Of a stretch of 64,000 bases of DNA, positions 7,873 to 15,675 are shown piece by piece. Both the position numbers and the translations under genes were made by a program. The DNA comes from Pontibacillus salipaludis. Its GTDB lineage: Bacteria; Bacillota; Bacilli; Bacillales; BH030062. The DNA lies in NCBI RefSeq assembly GCF_014642405.1, contig NZ_BMIN01000020.1, positions 22,776 through 86,775 of the forward strand, written 5' to 3'. The notes below the pieces were generated by a model. It was not told the origin of the DNA. It searched no databases and saw only the letters and a list, made by a program, of their open reading frames with translations. How positions within the stretch are numbered: the first letter of the stretch is position 1; each line of letters begins with the position of its first letter.

Positions 7873-8292
7873 ATGATTTATCTTTATATTGGAATACTGA
7901 TCGTTTCCATTTCATTTGCTTTACTGTCGATCTATATTGCTAAACTATTATCTTCAGTTTCAAGATCAATGAATGATTTAGGGAACACATTATCTGAAGT
8001 AGAACAACAGCTTCACGGGATTACACAAGAAACAGAAGAGATCGTTCAAGAAACTCATCTCATTGTTGACGATGTAAAGGAGAAAACAGATGCCCTTCAA
8101 CCGGTTTTTCACTCTTTACATGGTTTAGGTTCTTCCCTTATTCAATTGAATCGGTCCATTGATGGAGTTCCAAGTACGCTTAGAACATACACAGCCGATC
8201 ATTCCGTTAAGATGACGGAAGCCTATCATTGGGGGACTACAGCTTTGTCTCTCTATCAAAAGTGGAAGATGACCAAGCAAGAAACACATTAA
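7873..8292 (+). CDS. DUF948 general stress protein, YtxG-like (first copy)
   Basis: The 139-residue product has an N-terminal membrane helix (IYLYIGILIVSISFALLSIYIAKL) followed by a coiled-coil region of the DUF948 type (SEVEQQLHGITQETEEIVQE) and a basic C-terminal tail. ATG 7873 has GGGAGG at 7858-7863. It heads a three-gene run with a second DUF948 gene 20 bases on and then a YtxH gene. The molecular function of this family is unknown. Confidence 0.82.
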   Translation: MIYLYIGILIVSISFALLSIYIAKLLSSVSRSMNDLGNTLSEVEQQLHGITQETEEIVQETHLIVDDVKEKTDALQPVFHSLHGLGSSLIQLNRSIDGVPSTLRTYTADHSVKMTEAYHWGTTALSLYQKWKMTKQETH

Positions 8293-8312
8293 TAGGAAGA
8301 AGGTGAATAGGT

Positions 8313-8762
8313 TTGACGTTAGTAGGAATTGGAGTACTCATTATCGGAATCGCTTTTGCTATTATTTCGATCTTTGTAGCGCGCACCCTGAATAACTTAG
8401 CTCATGTCCTAAATGGGGTAGACGAAACGGTAAAGAAATTACCTGATCAATTAGACGGGGTAATGAATCAAACAGCAGAAGTGTTAGGTCAAAGTAGAGA
8501 TACATTAGCAGATGTGAATGAGAAGATTCGCACCCTTAGTCCATTGTTTTACATAATCGGCGATGTTGGAGAGTCTTCTAGAAAGTTAACCTCCTCCTTA
8601 GTCGATATGACTTCTTCATTAAAGAAGAATACTAATGACGGTAAAACCGTCGTAAACGAAGAGAACCTACGCGGACTCTATGGAGCGATAGCGTTTAGTT
8701 ATTTCCTGACGAAGCGCAAAAAAGCAATGAAGGCAGCACTAGATCACACAAACCAAAAATAA
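8313..8762 (+). CDS. DUF948 general stress protein, YtxG-like (second copy)
   Basis: A paralogue of the preceding gene: 149 residues with an N-terminal membrane helix (TLVGIGVLIIGIAFAIISIFVA) and a coiled coil (DETVKKLPDQLDGVMNQTAEV). It starts at TTG 8313, 8 bases after AAGGTG. The tail AFSYFLTKRKKAMKAAL resembles the tail of the first copy. Two adjacent divergent copies suggest a local duplication; B. subtilis has one copy in the equivalent operon. Confidence 0.82.
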   Translation: MTLVGIGVLIIGIAFAIISIFVARTLNNLAHVLNGVDETVKKLPDQLDGVMNQTAEVLGQSRDTLADVNEKIRTLSPLFYIIGDVGESSRKLTSSLVDMTSSLKKNTNDGKTVVNEENLRGLYGAIAFSYFLTKRKKAMKAALDHTNQK

Positions 8763-8785
8763 ACGATTAACAAAGGAGAATGGAT

Positions 8786-9274
8786 ATGGCAAATCAAAAA
8801 AGTGGATTAGGAAAAGTTACATTCTATATGGCGATTGGAGCTTTAGTTGGTGGAGCGGTTACACTTATGAATCGTGAGACGCGCAACTCTCTTAAAGAGA
8901 AGTCTTCTTCTACGAAAGATTCCGTAAGTAGCTATGTATCAACCGTAAAAGAAGACCCGCAAGGAACAAAAGATGACCTTGTGGATCGCATTCAGCGTAC
9001 TGCTACAGCTACAAAAGAAGCTGTCAATCAAATTCAGAACATTATTAATGACCAAGGAAAAGATTTAGCGAAACAAATGCAAGATGTGAAAGAAGAGTCA
9101 GAAGAGATTGTCTCTACAGTAAAAGAGACTGGAGAAGAGTTAAAAGATGTAGGCGAAAAAGCTGCAGAAGCGAAAGAAGAATTAACAAATTCTTATGAAG
9201 AAGAGGAAGAGCAAACAGCTCCAACTACATCAACTATCCAGACTCCACAGTCTACAGATAACAGAGCACTATAA
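8786..9274 (+). CDS. YtxH-domain general stress protein
   Basis: The 162-residue product has a membrane or membrane-associated segment with a Gly-rich stretch (FYMAIGALVGGAVTLMNRETR), then a long charged amphipathic coiled coil (VKEESEEIVSTVKETGEELKDV) of apolipoprotein-like pattern, and a low-complexity tail. AAAGGAG at 8772-8778 places the start at ATG 8786 rather than ATG 8780, which is only one base away. As the third gene of the YtxG-type operon it mirrors ytxGH of B. subtilis. Confidence 0.85.
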   Translation: MANQKSGLGKVTFYMAIGALVGGAVTLMNRETRNSLKEKSSSTKDSVSSYVSTVKEDPQGTKDDLVDRIQRTATATKEAVNQIQNIINDQGKDLAKQMQDVKEESEEIVSTVKETGEELKDVGEKAAEAKEELTNSYEEEEEQTAPTTSTIQTPQSTDNRAL

Positions 9275-9285
9275 GAACACATACA

Positions 9286-9323
9286 AAATCGCGAGAACAA
9301 TTATAAATGTTCTCGCGATTTTC
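9286..9323. terminator. Bidirectional terminator overlapping the end of the convergent gene
   Basis: AAAATCGCGAGAACA pairs perfectly with TGTTCTCGCGATTTT. Its right arm encodes the last residues of the minus-strand gene at 9301-9543. Confidence 0.9.
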
Positions 9324-9543
9324 TGTTTTCATAAGCGGCAAGCCTGCCAATCTCTTTATTTAATAGTTGCTGCATTTCTTCACGATCTTCCATTGTAACC
9401 AAAGGATCCTCCTCACTCCAGTCTAAGGAGTATACACTATAATATCGTTTAATTCTTCTGAAATAGATCGTAGAATTTGGGAACTTGTCGAAATATCCTC
9501 GAATCCTATTCTTACGGTCGAAACTCCAACGTGATAATTTCAT
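9301..9543 (-). CDS. Small basic hypothetical protein
   Basis: I do not recognise this 80-residue soluble protein. The N-terminal half is basic and aromatic (SRWSFDRKNRIRGYFDKF, YFRRIKRYYSVYSLDW), the C-terminal half acidic and helical (MEDREEMQQLLNKEIGRL). ATG 9543 is preceded by AGGTGAG; a GTG nine bases upstream overlaps that site. Its last five codons and stop lie within the shared terminator hairpin, which is unusual but seen in compact convergent pairs. Confidence 0.6.
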   Translation of the reverse strand: MKLSRWSFDRKNRIRGYFDKFPNSTIYFRRIKRYYSVYSLDWSEEDPLVTMEDREEMQQLLNKEIGRLAAYENRKSREHL

Positions 9544-9693
9544 GATGCTCACCTATTCCATATAATTATTTGAATTTTCTGGGGCATTATTGTAACATAA
9601 ATAACTAGTGAAAGGGCGAAATGAGTCGAAAAAAGGGACATTTTATCATTTCTTCCTGTATAAGGCGGTGGGGAGTGTTCTAGAAAAGTAAAG

Positions 9694-9719
9694 GTTTGAA
9701 AAGTTGTATAAAAGGGATT
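9694..9719 (+). promoter_or_regulatory. Possible sigma-B promoter of the BCCT carrier gene
   Basis: GTTTGA-N14-GGGATT matches the sigma-B pattern at 9 of 12 positions, about 110 bases upstream of the start codon. Osmolyte uptake genes in Bacillus are often partly sigma-B controlled. Candidate only. Confidence 0.35.
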
Positions 9720-9827
9720 AGTTAGTAGAAAGTATCTATGGGAGAGGAACCAGAGTTTCTAAGTTACATAAAACTCTCCTGCGCCCGGAGAATAATGGGG
9801 CGTCTATTAAAAAGAGGAGGAAAATAC

Positions 9828-11312
9828 GTGAAGAGTTTCACGAAGATGTTTTGGATTTCATTATCAATAGGTATCGCATTCGTACTATGGGGAGCTATAT
9901 TACCTGATCAAATGTTCAATGTCATGAGTGCGGGTAAAAGCTTTGTGCTTGATCAGTTTGGGTGGTTCTATCAGTTTGCTACAACCTTCTTCTTTGTCAT
10001 CTCTCTTGTTATCGCATTTAGTAAATATGGGAAGATTAAATTAGGAAAAGAAGGCGAAAAACCAGAATACAGTACATCAACATGGTTTGCTATGCTCTTT
10101 AGTGCAGGTATGGGAATCGGGCTACTATTCTATGGTGTTTCAGAGCCGGTATCTCACTACTCGACACCTCCTTTTGGAGAAGCGAATACAATTGAATCTG
10201 CAAAGGTAGGTTTAAGATATACGTATCTTCATTGGGGCTTTCATGCTTGGGCAATTTACGCGATCGTAGCTCTGGCACTTGCTTATTATAAATTTAAGAA
10301 AGACATGCCAGGGTTAATGAGTGTTACGTTACGACCAGTTATCGGGGATCGTGCAAACGGTCCAATAGGTATGGTAGTCGATATTATCGCTGTATTTGCA
10401 ACATTATTTGGAGTAGCCATATCTCTTGGAATTGGTGCATCTCAAATTAATGGAGGCTTAAACTTCTTATTTGATGTTCCAAATAATTTTGGTGTGCAGC
10501 TTATTATTATGGCTATCACAACGGTACTATTTATTACTTCGGCAGCAAGTGGTTTATCAAAGGGTATTCGCTATTTGAGTAATGCGAACCTAATTTTAGC
10601 CGTAACCCTATTCTTTGCCTTTTTATTTCTTGGACCAACTCAGTTTATGTTGGAAACGTTCTCAGCAACGTTTGGGTCTTATGTACAGAACTTGCCTAGT
10701 ATGGGGCTCAGGTTCTCTCCATTCCAACAAGAGAATAATGACTGGGTAAAAGGCTGGACAATCTTCTACTGGGCATGGTGGATCTCTTGGACACCGTTTG
10801 TAAGTACATTTATTGCCCGTGTTTCAAGAGGGCGCTCAGTACGAGAGTTCCTTGTAGCGGTCATTATAGCTCCATCAATTGTTTGTGCTTTATGGTTTGG
10901 CGTCTTTGGTAGTGCAGGTATTTACTACGATCACATCATGGGCATTGATGTGGCAGGTCAAAGTTTAGAGACAGCGTTATTCTATGTATTTGAACAAATG
11001 AACTTTAGCTTTATTCTCTCTGGGGTATCTGTTTTGCTAATTCTTACATTCTTCGTTACTTCAGCAGATTCAGCTACATTTGTACTCGGAATGCAGACAC
11101 ACAATGGTAGTTTAAATCCACCATTCTTCGTGAAATTTGCATGGGGAATTGTAATGGTTGCTATTGCAGCAATCCTAATGTGGTCAGGTGGAATAGATGG
11201 TCTTCAAGCCGCAACCATTATTACAGGTTTACCACTCACGATTATTCTGCTCGTAATGGTGTGGGGACTTCTCAAATCATTCTCCGCTGATATGAAGGCA
11301 GATAAGAAATAG
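9828..11312 (+). CDS. BCCT-family osmolyte transporter (glycine betaine/choline type)
   Basis: The 494-residue carrier has 12 membrane helices and the BCCT signatures: the Gly-rich segment SAGMGIGLLFYGVSEPVSHY in helix 3 and the Trp-rich helix 8 segment WAWWISWTPFVSTFIARVSR. It should take up betaine or a related compatible solute with Na+ to balance osmotic stress, like OpuD. The start is GTG 9828 with GAGGAGG at 9814-9820. An in-frame ATG at 9738 would add a 30-residue extension lacking family support. The leader contains a small AGAGTTT/AAACTCT hairpin near 9752-9776. Confidence 0.92.
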   Translation: MKSFTKMFWISLSIGIAFVLWGAILPDQMFNVMSAGKSFVLDQFGWFYQFATTFFFVISLVIAFSKYGKIKLGKEGEKPEYSTSTWFAMLFSAGMGIGLLFYGVSEPVSHYSTPPFGEANTIESAKVGLRYTYLHWGFHAWAIYAIVALALAYYKFKKDMPGLMSVTLRPVIGDRANGPIGMVVDIIAVFATLFGVAISLGIGASQINGGLNFLFDVPNNFGVQLIIMAITTVLFITSAASGLSKGIRYLSNANLILAVTLFFAFLFLGPTQFMLETFSATFGSYVQNLPSMGLRFSPFQQENNDWVKGWTIFYWAWWISWTPFVSTFIARVSRGRSVREFLVAVIIAPSIVCALWFGVFGSAGIYYDHIMGIDVAGQSLETALFYVFEQMNFSFILSGVSVLLILTFFVTSADSATFVLGMQTHNGSLNPPFFVKFAWGIVMVAIAAILMWSGGIDGLQAATIITGLPLTIILLVMVWGLLKSFSADMKADKK

Positions 11313-11328
11313 CTTAACTAATAATAGA

Positions 11329-11366
11329 GGACCAGGTTGCAAAAAAATGCGACCTGGTCCTTTTTA
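11329..11366. terminator. Terminator between the BCCT and cidB genes
   Basis: GGACCAGGTTGC pairs with GCGACCTGGTCC (one G:T pair) and is followed by T5 on the plus strand. Confidence 0.9.
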
Positions 11367-11369
11367 TTG

Positions 11370-12053
11370 TTATTGAATGAATAAATGTTGGAAGTGAGGG
11401 ATCCAAGTGTTCCCCCAAACTAGCGTTACTCCTGCTGCTATAATCATGGAGAGGCTTGAGAACGTTCCTTCTTGGTCTCCGAATTCGAATGCCTTCGATG
11501 TGCCGGCGCCATGAGCAGCTACTCCGAAAGAAACACCTCGGGCAACAGGTGATTTTAAGGAGAACACTTTTATGACATGAGGGCCTACAATAGAACCAAT
11601 AATACCGGTTGCCACAACAAAAGCGGCTGTTAAGGCCGGTACTCCTCCAATTGTCTTAGAAACTTCCATTGCAATAGGTGTCGTAATGGATCTAGGCATA
11701 ATGCTCGTCATAAAGTTTCCGCTTAAATGTATGAGATACCCTAAGAAAAATGAAGACAACACAGCTACGACTGAGCCAGCTACGATGCTTGATAAGATCT
11801 CAACCATAAATTTCTTAATTAGCTCAAAGTGTTTATAAATGGGTATCGCAAACGCGACTGTTGCGGGCCCCAAAAAGTAACTGATCGCACTTGTGCCTTT
11901 TTCGTAGTTTTGAAATGGGATATCGAGAACAACTAGGGCTGCCACCAATACAACTGGTACCACAAGTAATGGTGTTAAATAGGCTTTTGGATAGTGTTTA
12001 TATATACGTTTACTCACAATATAAATGAGTATCGTTGCAATTAAATAAATCAT
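11370..12053 (-). CDS. cidB: CidB/LrgB-family membrane protein
   Basis: The 227-residue protein belongs to the holin-like export family that affects murein hydrolase activity, cell lysis and overflow metabolite handling. Landmarks are FLGPATVAFAIPIYKHFELIKK, PRSITTPIAMEVSKTIGG, and GVAAHGAGTSKAFEFGDQEG near the C-terminus. ATG 12053 overlaps the cidA stop by 4 bases (ATGA), so the two are translated as a coupled pair. A LysR gene upstream matches the CidR-cidAB layout of other Firmicutes. Confidence 0.92.
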   Translation of the reverse strand: MIYLIATILIYIVSKRIYKHYPKAYLTPLLVVPVVLVAALVVLDIPFQNYEKGTSAISYFLGPATVAFAIPIYKHFELIKKFMVEILSSIVAGSVVAVLSSFFLGYLIHLSGNFMTSIMPRSITTPIAMEVSKTIGGVPALTAAFVVATGIIGSIVGPHVIKVFSLKSPVARGVSFGVAAHGAGTSKAFEFGDQEGTFSSLSMIIAAGVTLVWGNTWIPHFQHLFIQ

Positions 12054-12424
12054 TTTGAATCTTCCTTCCTTCGTTTAGAAAGAAAATCGGCAACAATGCC
12101 GGTACTTCCCATCACTAAAATGGTACTGATCATGATGATAATGAGTATCTGGAATCCATTCCACCCAGCCATTTCAGGATATTGAACGATCCCGACTGCT
12201 GCAGGAATGAAGAATAAAAGAAGTTCTGCCAACAACCATTTACCAGCTTCTTCGACCCACTCTAATTTTATCAAACCGAAATAAAGAGCAATAAAAAGAA
12301 AGAGTAAACCAAAAATGCTTCCAGGTATCGGAAATTGTGTAAGCTGCTGGACGGCTACTCCTAAAAAGAAAAAGACATTAATGAGTAAAAATTGTAAAAC
12401 AAGTTTTAGAAACGTTTTGTAAAT
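12050..12424 (-). CDS. cidA: CidA/LrgA-family holin-like protein with a probable AUU start
   Basis: From the first ATG/GTG/TTG codon only 74 residues are open, too short for the family. The frame continues upstream without stops through helix 1 and the family motif QFPIPGSIFGLL, reaching an ATT at 12424-12422 placed 7 bases after AGGGGG. Starting there gives 124 residues and four helices, the usual CidA size. No ATG, GTG or TTG exists in frame between that ribosome site and the conserved motif. AUU initiation is known for infC in bacteria and usually lowers or regulates translation. Confidence 0.85.
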   Translation of the reverse strand: MYKTFLKLVLQFLLINVFFFLGVAVQQLTQFPIPGSIFGLLFLFIALYFGLIKLEWVEEAGKWLLAELLLFFIPAAVGIVQYPEMAGWNGFQILIIIMISTILVMGSTGIVADFLSKRRKEDSK

Positions 12425-12444
12425 GCTTACACCCCCTGAACATG

Positions 12445-12476
12445 CGAAAAGAGCCTTGGGATGGGCTCTTTTCTTG
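12445..12476 (-). terminator. Hairpin between lysR and cidA
   Basis: AAAAGAGCC pairs with GGGCTCTTTT, with T runs on both sides. It can end the LysR transcript before cidA, implying a separate cidAB promoter or attenuation. Confidence 0.75.
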
Positions 12477-12643
12477 AACGATCTTTTAATTTTGAAAGCT
12501 TTTGGGAGTCAAAGGTTTGGGAGAACCTTTCATGAAAAAGACAGGTTGGGAGCTGTTTTTTCATGATGTTGACGTATTCTCATTATATGATGGAGATGTT
12601 CATAATGAAAATACATATTTCTTATTTGAATTATAAAAAAAAG

Positions 12644-13525
12644 TTATAGTTTTGATTCATGAATAAACTGTATAAACTCCCTTGCTGCATATGGTAAGTA
12701 GCGATCTTGTTTGACGATCATGGATAATGTCCAAGGAACGCATGGATTCACAACAGGAATGTTCCTTACCTCTGTTGAATTGATCTTTTCACATATGGAT
12801 TTCGGCATAATAGCAATTCCTATTTGAGCTTTCACCATTTCTACAATAAAGTCCCACTGAGAGCTCTCTAACTCAATCTCAGGTGTAAAACCTACAGACT
12901 GGCAGTAGGTTTGTATAATATCGTGCATGGCGAAATCCTCTTGAAATAGGATGAACTTTTCATGAGCTAATTCTGCTAGCTCAATTGAATCTTTCTGAGC
13001 TAACTTGTGGTCAGTTGGTAAGACGACATCCATTGTTTCTTCGTTGAATGGATGAGCTTGAAATACCGTTTCATCTATAGGTGCAACAGCAACAGCTACA
13101 TCGACATGACCTTCTTCCAATATTTTTTCAATTTTCTTAGCACCATATTCAGTGATCTTTATAGAAATGCCAGGGAACTTCTGGCGAAACCTGGCGATAA
13201 GTTCAGGGAAGAAAAGCGTACCTATTAACGGAGGTAGGCCAAGTTGAATTGTACCTTTTTTTAAATGCACCATATCATAAAGGGAACTTGTTAAGTCATC
13301 CATCATACCAAGTACACGCTGGGCTTGTGTATAAACGAGTTCTCCTGAATCAGTTAACGTAATTTGTTTTTTTGAACGATCAATTAGCGTAACGTCTAGT
13401 TCCTCTTCAAGATTTCGAATCATTTTACTCAAAGCAGGTTGTGAAAGTTTCAACGAATGAGAAGCTTTCGTGAAACTATTAACACGTGCCACTTCTACGA
13501 AATATCTTAAATGGCGACTATCCAT
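12644..13525 (-). CDS. LysR-family regulator, probably CidR-like
   Basis: The 293-residue protein begins with a LysR helix-turn-helix (MDSRHLRYFVEVARVNSFTKASHSL, QPALSKMIRNLEEEL) and continues with a periplasmic-binding-like effector domain from about residue 90. CidR-type regulators respond to acetate or carbohydrate overflow and activate cidAB. Its position immediately upstream of cidAB on the same strand supports that role; the effector is inferred. ATG 13525 follows AGGGGGG. Confidence 0.85.
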   Translation of the reverse strand: MDSRHLRYFVEVARVNSFTKASHSLKLSQPALSKMIRNLEEELDVTLIDRSKKQITLTDSGELVYTQAQRVLGMMDDLTSSLYDMVHLKKGTIQLGLPPLIGTLFFPELIARFRQKFPGISIKITEYGAKKIEKILEEGHVDVAVAVAPIDETVFQAHPFNEETMDVVLPTDHKLAQKDSIELAELAHEKFILFQEDFAMHDIIQTYCQSVGFTPEIELESSQWDFIVEMVKAQIGIAIMPKSICEKINSTEVRNIPVVNPCVPWTLSMIVKQDRYLPYAAREFIQFIHESKL

Positions 13526-13593
13526 TCGATCCCCCCTAATCTAAACATGAACCCATTATAGTTATTCCATGCACCGAAGTAAAGCGACAAACA

Positions 13594-13670
13594 GTGCCAG
13601 ACACCCTTTACTGCAGTAAAGGGTGTCTGGCACGCGTTCACACTCTAAAATGGTAAAGGGTGTCTGACAC
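13594..13670. repeat. 40-bp perfect palindrome plus a third GTGTCTG half-site
   Basis: Bases 13594-13633 form a perfect palindrome centred on CTGCAG, with arms GTGCCAGACACCCTTTA. A third, direct half, TAAAGGGTGTCTGACAC, follows at 13653-13669. GGTGTCTGGCACC-like repeats are common between genes in Bacillaceae; their function is unknown to me. Confidence 0.85.
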
Positions 13671-13711
13671 TCTTTGATATGGTAAACTATTACAATGGAG
13701 AGGGGGATTAT

Positions 13712-14242
13712 ATGAAGCGTGTAATGGTAGTGGGGTGCCCTGGGGCTGGGAAATCTACGTTTTCAAGGCGTCTAGGAAGTGTCTTAAATGAAGAGGTGTA
13801 TCATTTAGATAAATTGTTTTGGTTGCCTGGTTGGGTTATGAGAGAGCGTGAAGAATTTATAGAGATGCAACAAAAGGTTATGAATCAAGAATCATGGGTG
13901 ATCGATGGGAACTTCGGAGCCACTCTTCCTGTTCGCTTAGAAAAAGCTGATACGGTCATTTGGCTAGACCCGCCTAGGGAAGTGTGTCTATACCGCATTC
14001 TGAAACGGTACGTCCAGAATCGCAACAAAACGAGGCCTGACATGGGGGAAGGTTGTGAAGAAAAGCTAGACTTTGAGTTTATCAAGTACGTTTGGAACTT
14101 TCATTATGACAAGCGCCCAAAGTTGAAAGAACGACTTCACAAAGCAGCCGCACACAAGAACATACATATAGTTAAATCTACTATAGAGGCAGAGCGTTTC
14201 TTAGACAATCTCCAAATTATCAAACAAGGGTCAACACTGTAA
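13712..14242 (+). CDS. P-loop nucleotide kinase-like protein (FlaR/topology-modulation family)
   Basis: The 176-residue protein opens with a Walker A motif (VVGCPGAGKSTFSRRL), then HLDKLFWLPGW and WVIDGNFGATLPVRL, and a DPPRE motif followed by arginines. This matches the adenylate-kinase-like group annotated as DNA topology modulation protein FlaR, whose real substrate is unclear. ATG 13712 follows GAGAGGGGG. The gene stands alone, between a palindromic repeat and its own terminator. Confidence 0.82.
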   Translation: MKRVMVVGCPGAGKSTFSRRLGSVLNEEVYHLDKLFWLPGWVMREREEFIEMQQKVMNQESWVIDGNFGATLPVRLEKADTVIWLDPPREVCLYRILKRYVQNRNKTRPDMGEGCEEKLDFEFIKYVWNFHYDKRPKLKERLHKAAAHKNIHIVKSTIEAERFLDNLQIIKQGSTL

Positions 14243-14260
14243 AAGTGTTGTCCCTTTTTT
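14226..14260 (+). terminator. Terminator overlapping the kinase stop codon
   Basis: AAGGG-TC-AACACT pairs with AGTGTT-GT-CCCTT and is followed by T6. Confidence 0.85.
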
Positions 14261-14478
14261 AATAAGAGGAATACATTTCCTCTAAAATGAAGGTTTAAGA
14301 AAGAGAACTCAAACGTTTAAAAATCCTCTTTCCAGTGAATCACATGATATGTAAGGGCATAAGAAGCTAAAAGCCCATGATCAATAGAGACATGGCAAAA
14401 GTCGAATAAGTTGATTTATGATACAGTGATTTGCTATTTTGAATATTCAAGGTGCTAAATGGAAGGAGCATTTTTACT

Positions 14479-15498
14479 ATGACAAAAGAGAATCAACAAA
14501 TCGTACTAGCAAAGCGTCCTGAAGGGATGCCCACACATGAAAATTTCACTTATGAAGATGTAGAAATTAAATCTCCACAAAAAGGAGAAGTAGTTGTCAG
14601 AAGCTTATATATTTCTGTCGATCCTTATATGAGAGGACGTATGAGTGATCAAAAATCCTACACTCAACCATTCCCTTTAAATGAAACCATTAACGGTACG
14701 GTTGTAGGAGAAATCGTTGAATCTGAAGACGATCAGTTTTCAGTAGGCGACAAAGTAACAGGCTTTCTTGGTTGGCGCTATTATAATACCATTCCTTCTA
14801 GTCAAGTTCGAAAAATAGACGGTGAACAAGCCCCATTATCTGCATACCTTGGCGTATTAGGGATGACTGGTTTAACGGCTTATTTTGGTTTACTTGATAT
14901 TGGTGAACCTAAAGAAGGAGAAACCGTTGTAGTCTCTGGTGCTGCAGGAGCGGTAGGTATGATCGTTGGTCAAATCGCAAAGCTAAAAGGAGCCCACGTA
15001 GTCGGTATTGCCGGTTCTGATGAGAAGGTAAACTATATCACAGAAGAACTAGGATTTGATGCAGGTATTAACTATAAGACTGTTGATGATATACAAGAAG
15101 CTCTTTCAGGTCTGTGCCCAAATGGTGTTGACGTGTACTTCGATAACGTAGGCGGAGAGATTTCTGACGCTGTACTAAATCTTTTAAACTCATTTGCCAG
15201 AATTCCTCTTTGCGGAGCGATTTCTTCGTATAACCGAACAGATGGTGACTTAGGCCCACGCGTTCAAACCAAACTACTCAAATCCCGCGCCAAACTACAA
15301 GCCTTTATCGTGGGAGACTATGCAGACCGCTTTGGTGAAGGTGTTCAAGACCTTGCCAAATGGCTATCTGAAGGCAAACTAAAATATGAAGAAACAATAA
15401 CAGATGGCTTTGAAAACATTCCAGATGCATTCTTCGGACTGTTCCAAGGGAAAAACCTAGGAAAACAACTAGTAAAAGTTGCTGACCCTAAATATTAA
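14479..15498 (+). CDS. yfmJ: NADPH-dependent quinone/alkenal reductase (YfmJ-like MDR family)
   Basis: This 339-residue zinc-free medium-chain reductase matches the size of B. subtilis YfmJ. It has VDPYMRGRMSD near the N-terminus, the Rossmann motif VVSGAAGAVGMIVGQIAKLKGAHV near residue 155, and the YFDNVGG motif of the leukotriene B4 dehydrogenase/CurA group. It should reduce alpha,beta-unsaturated carbonyls or quinones with NADPH as detoxification. ATG 14479 follows GGAAGGAG; a GTG nine codons upstream overlaps that site. Confidence 0.88.
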   Translation: MTKENQQIVLAKRPEGMPTHENFTYEDVEIKSPQKGEVVVRSLYISVDPYMRGRMSDQKSYTQPFPLNETINGTVVGEIVESEDDQFSVGDKVTGFLGWRYYNTIPSSQVRKIDGEQAPLSAYLGVLGMTGLTAYFGLLDIGEPKEGETVVVSGAAGAVGMIVGQIAKLKGAHVVGIAGSDEKVNYITEELGFDAGINYKTVDDIQEALSGLCPNGVDVYFDNVGGEISDAVLNLLNSFARIPLCGAISSYNRTDGDLGPRVQTKLLKSRAKLQAFIVGDYADRFGEGVQDLAKWLSEGKLKYEETITDGFENIPDAFFGLFQGKNLGKQLVKVADPKY

Positions 15499-15507
15499 AA
15501 TAACCCA

Positions 15508-15536
15508 AACCCTGCTCATAAAGAGCAGGGTTTTTT
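15508..15536 (+). terminator. Terminator after the reductase gene
   Basis: AACCCTGCTC pairs with GAGCAGGGTT and is followed by T6. Confidence 0.92.
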
Positions 15537-15675
15537 ATGCGCTCCAACAATCAAGTCTTTTTAGATTACTGGGTTTAATGGAATACAAAATGATGCAAAT
15601 AGCTATACCACATTGGGTTTATGGGTAAGGTAATAGAGGAACATACTAGTATACATGATAAAGAGAGGTGTTACG

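Noticed and set aside
12050..12274. cidA as a truncated 74-residue pseudogene
   Set aside because: The frame continues upstream without stops through the conserved first helices to a ribosome site, so a non-AUG start explains it better than truncation.
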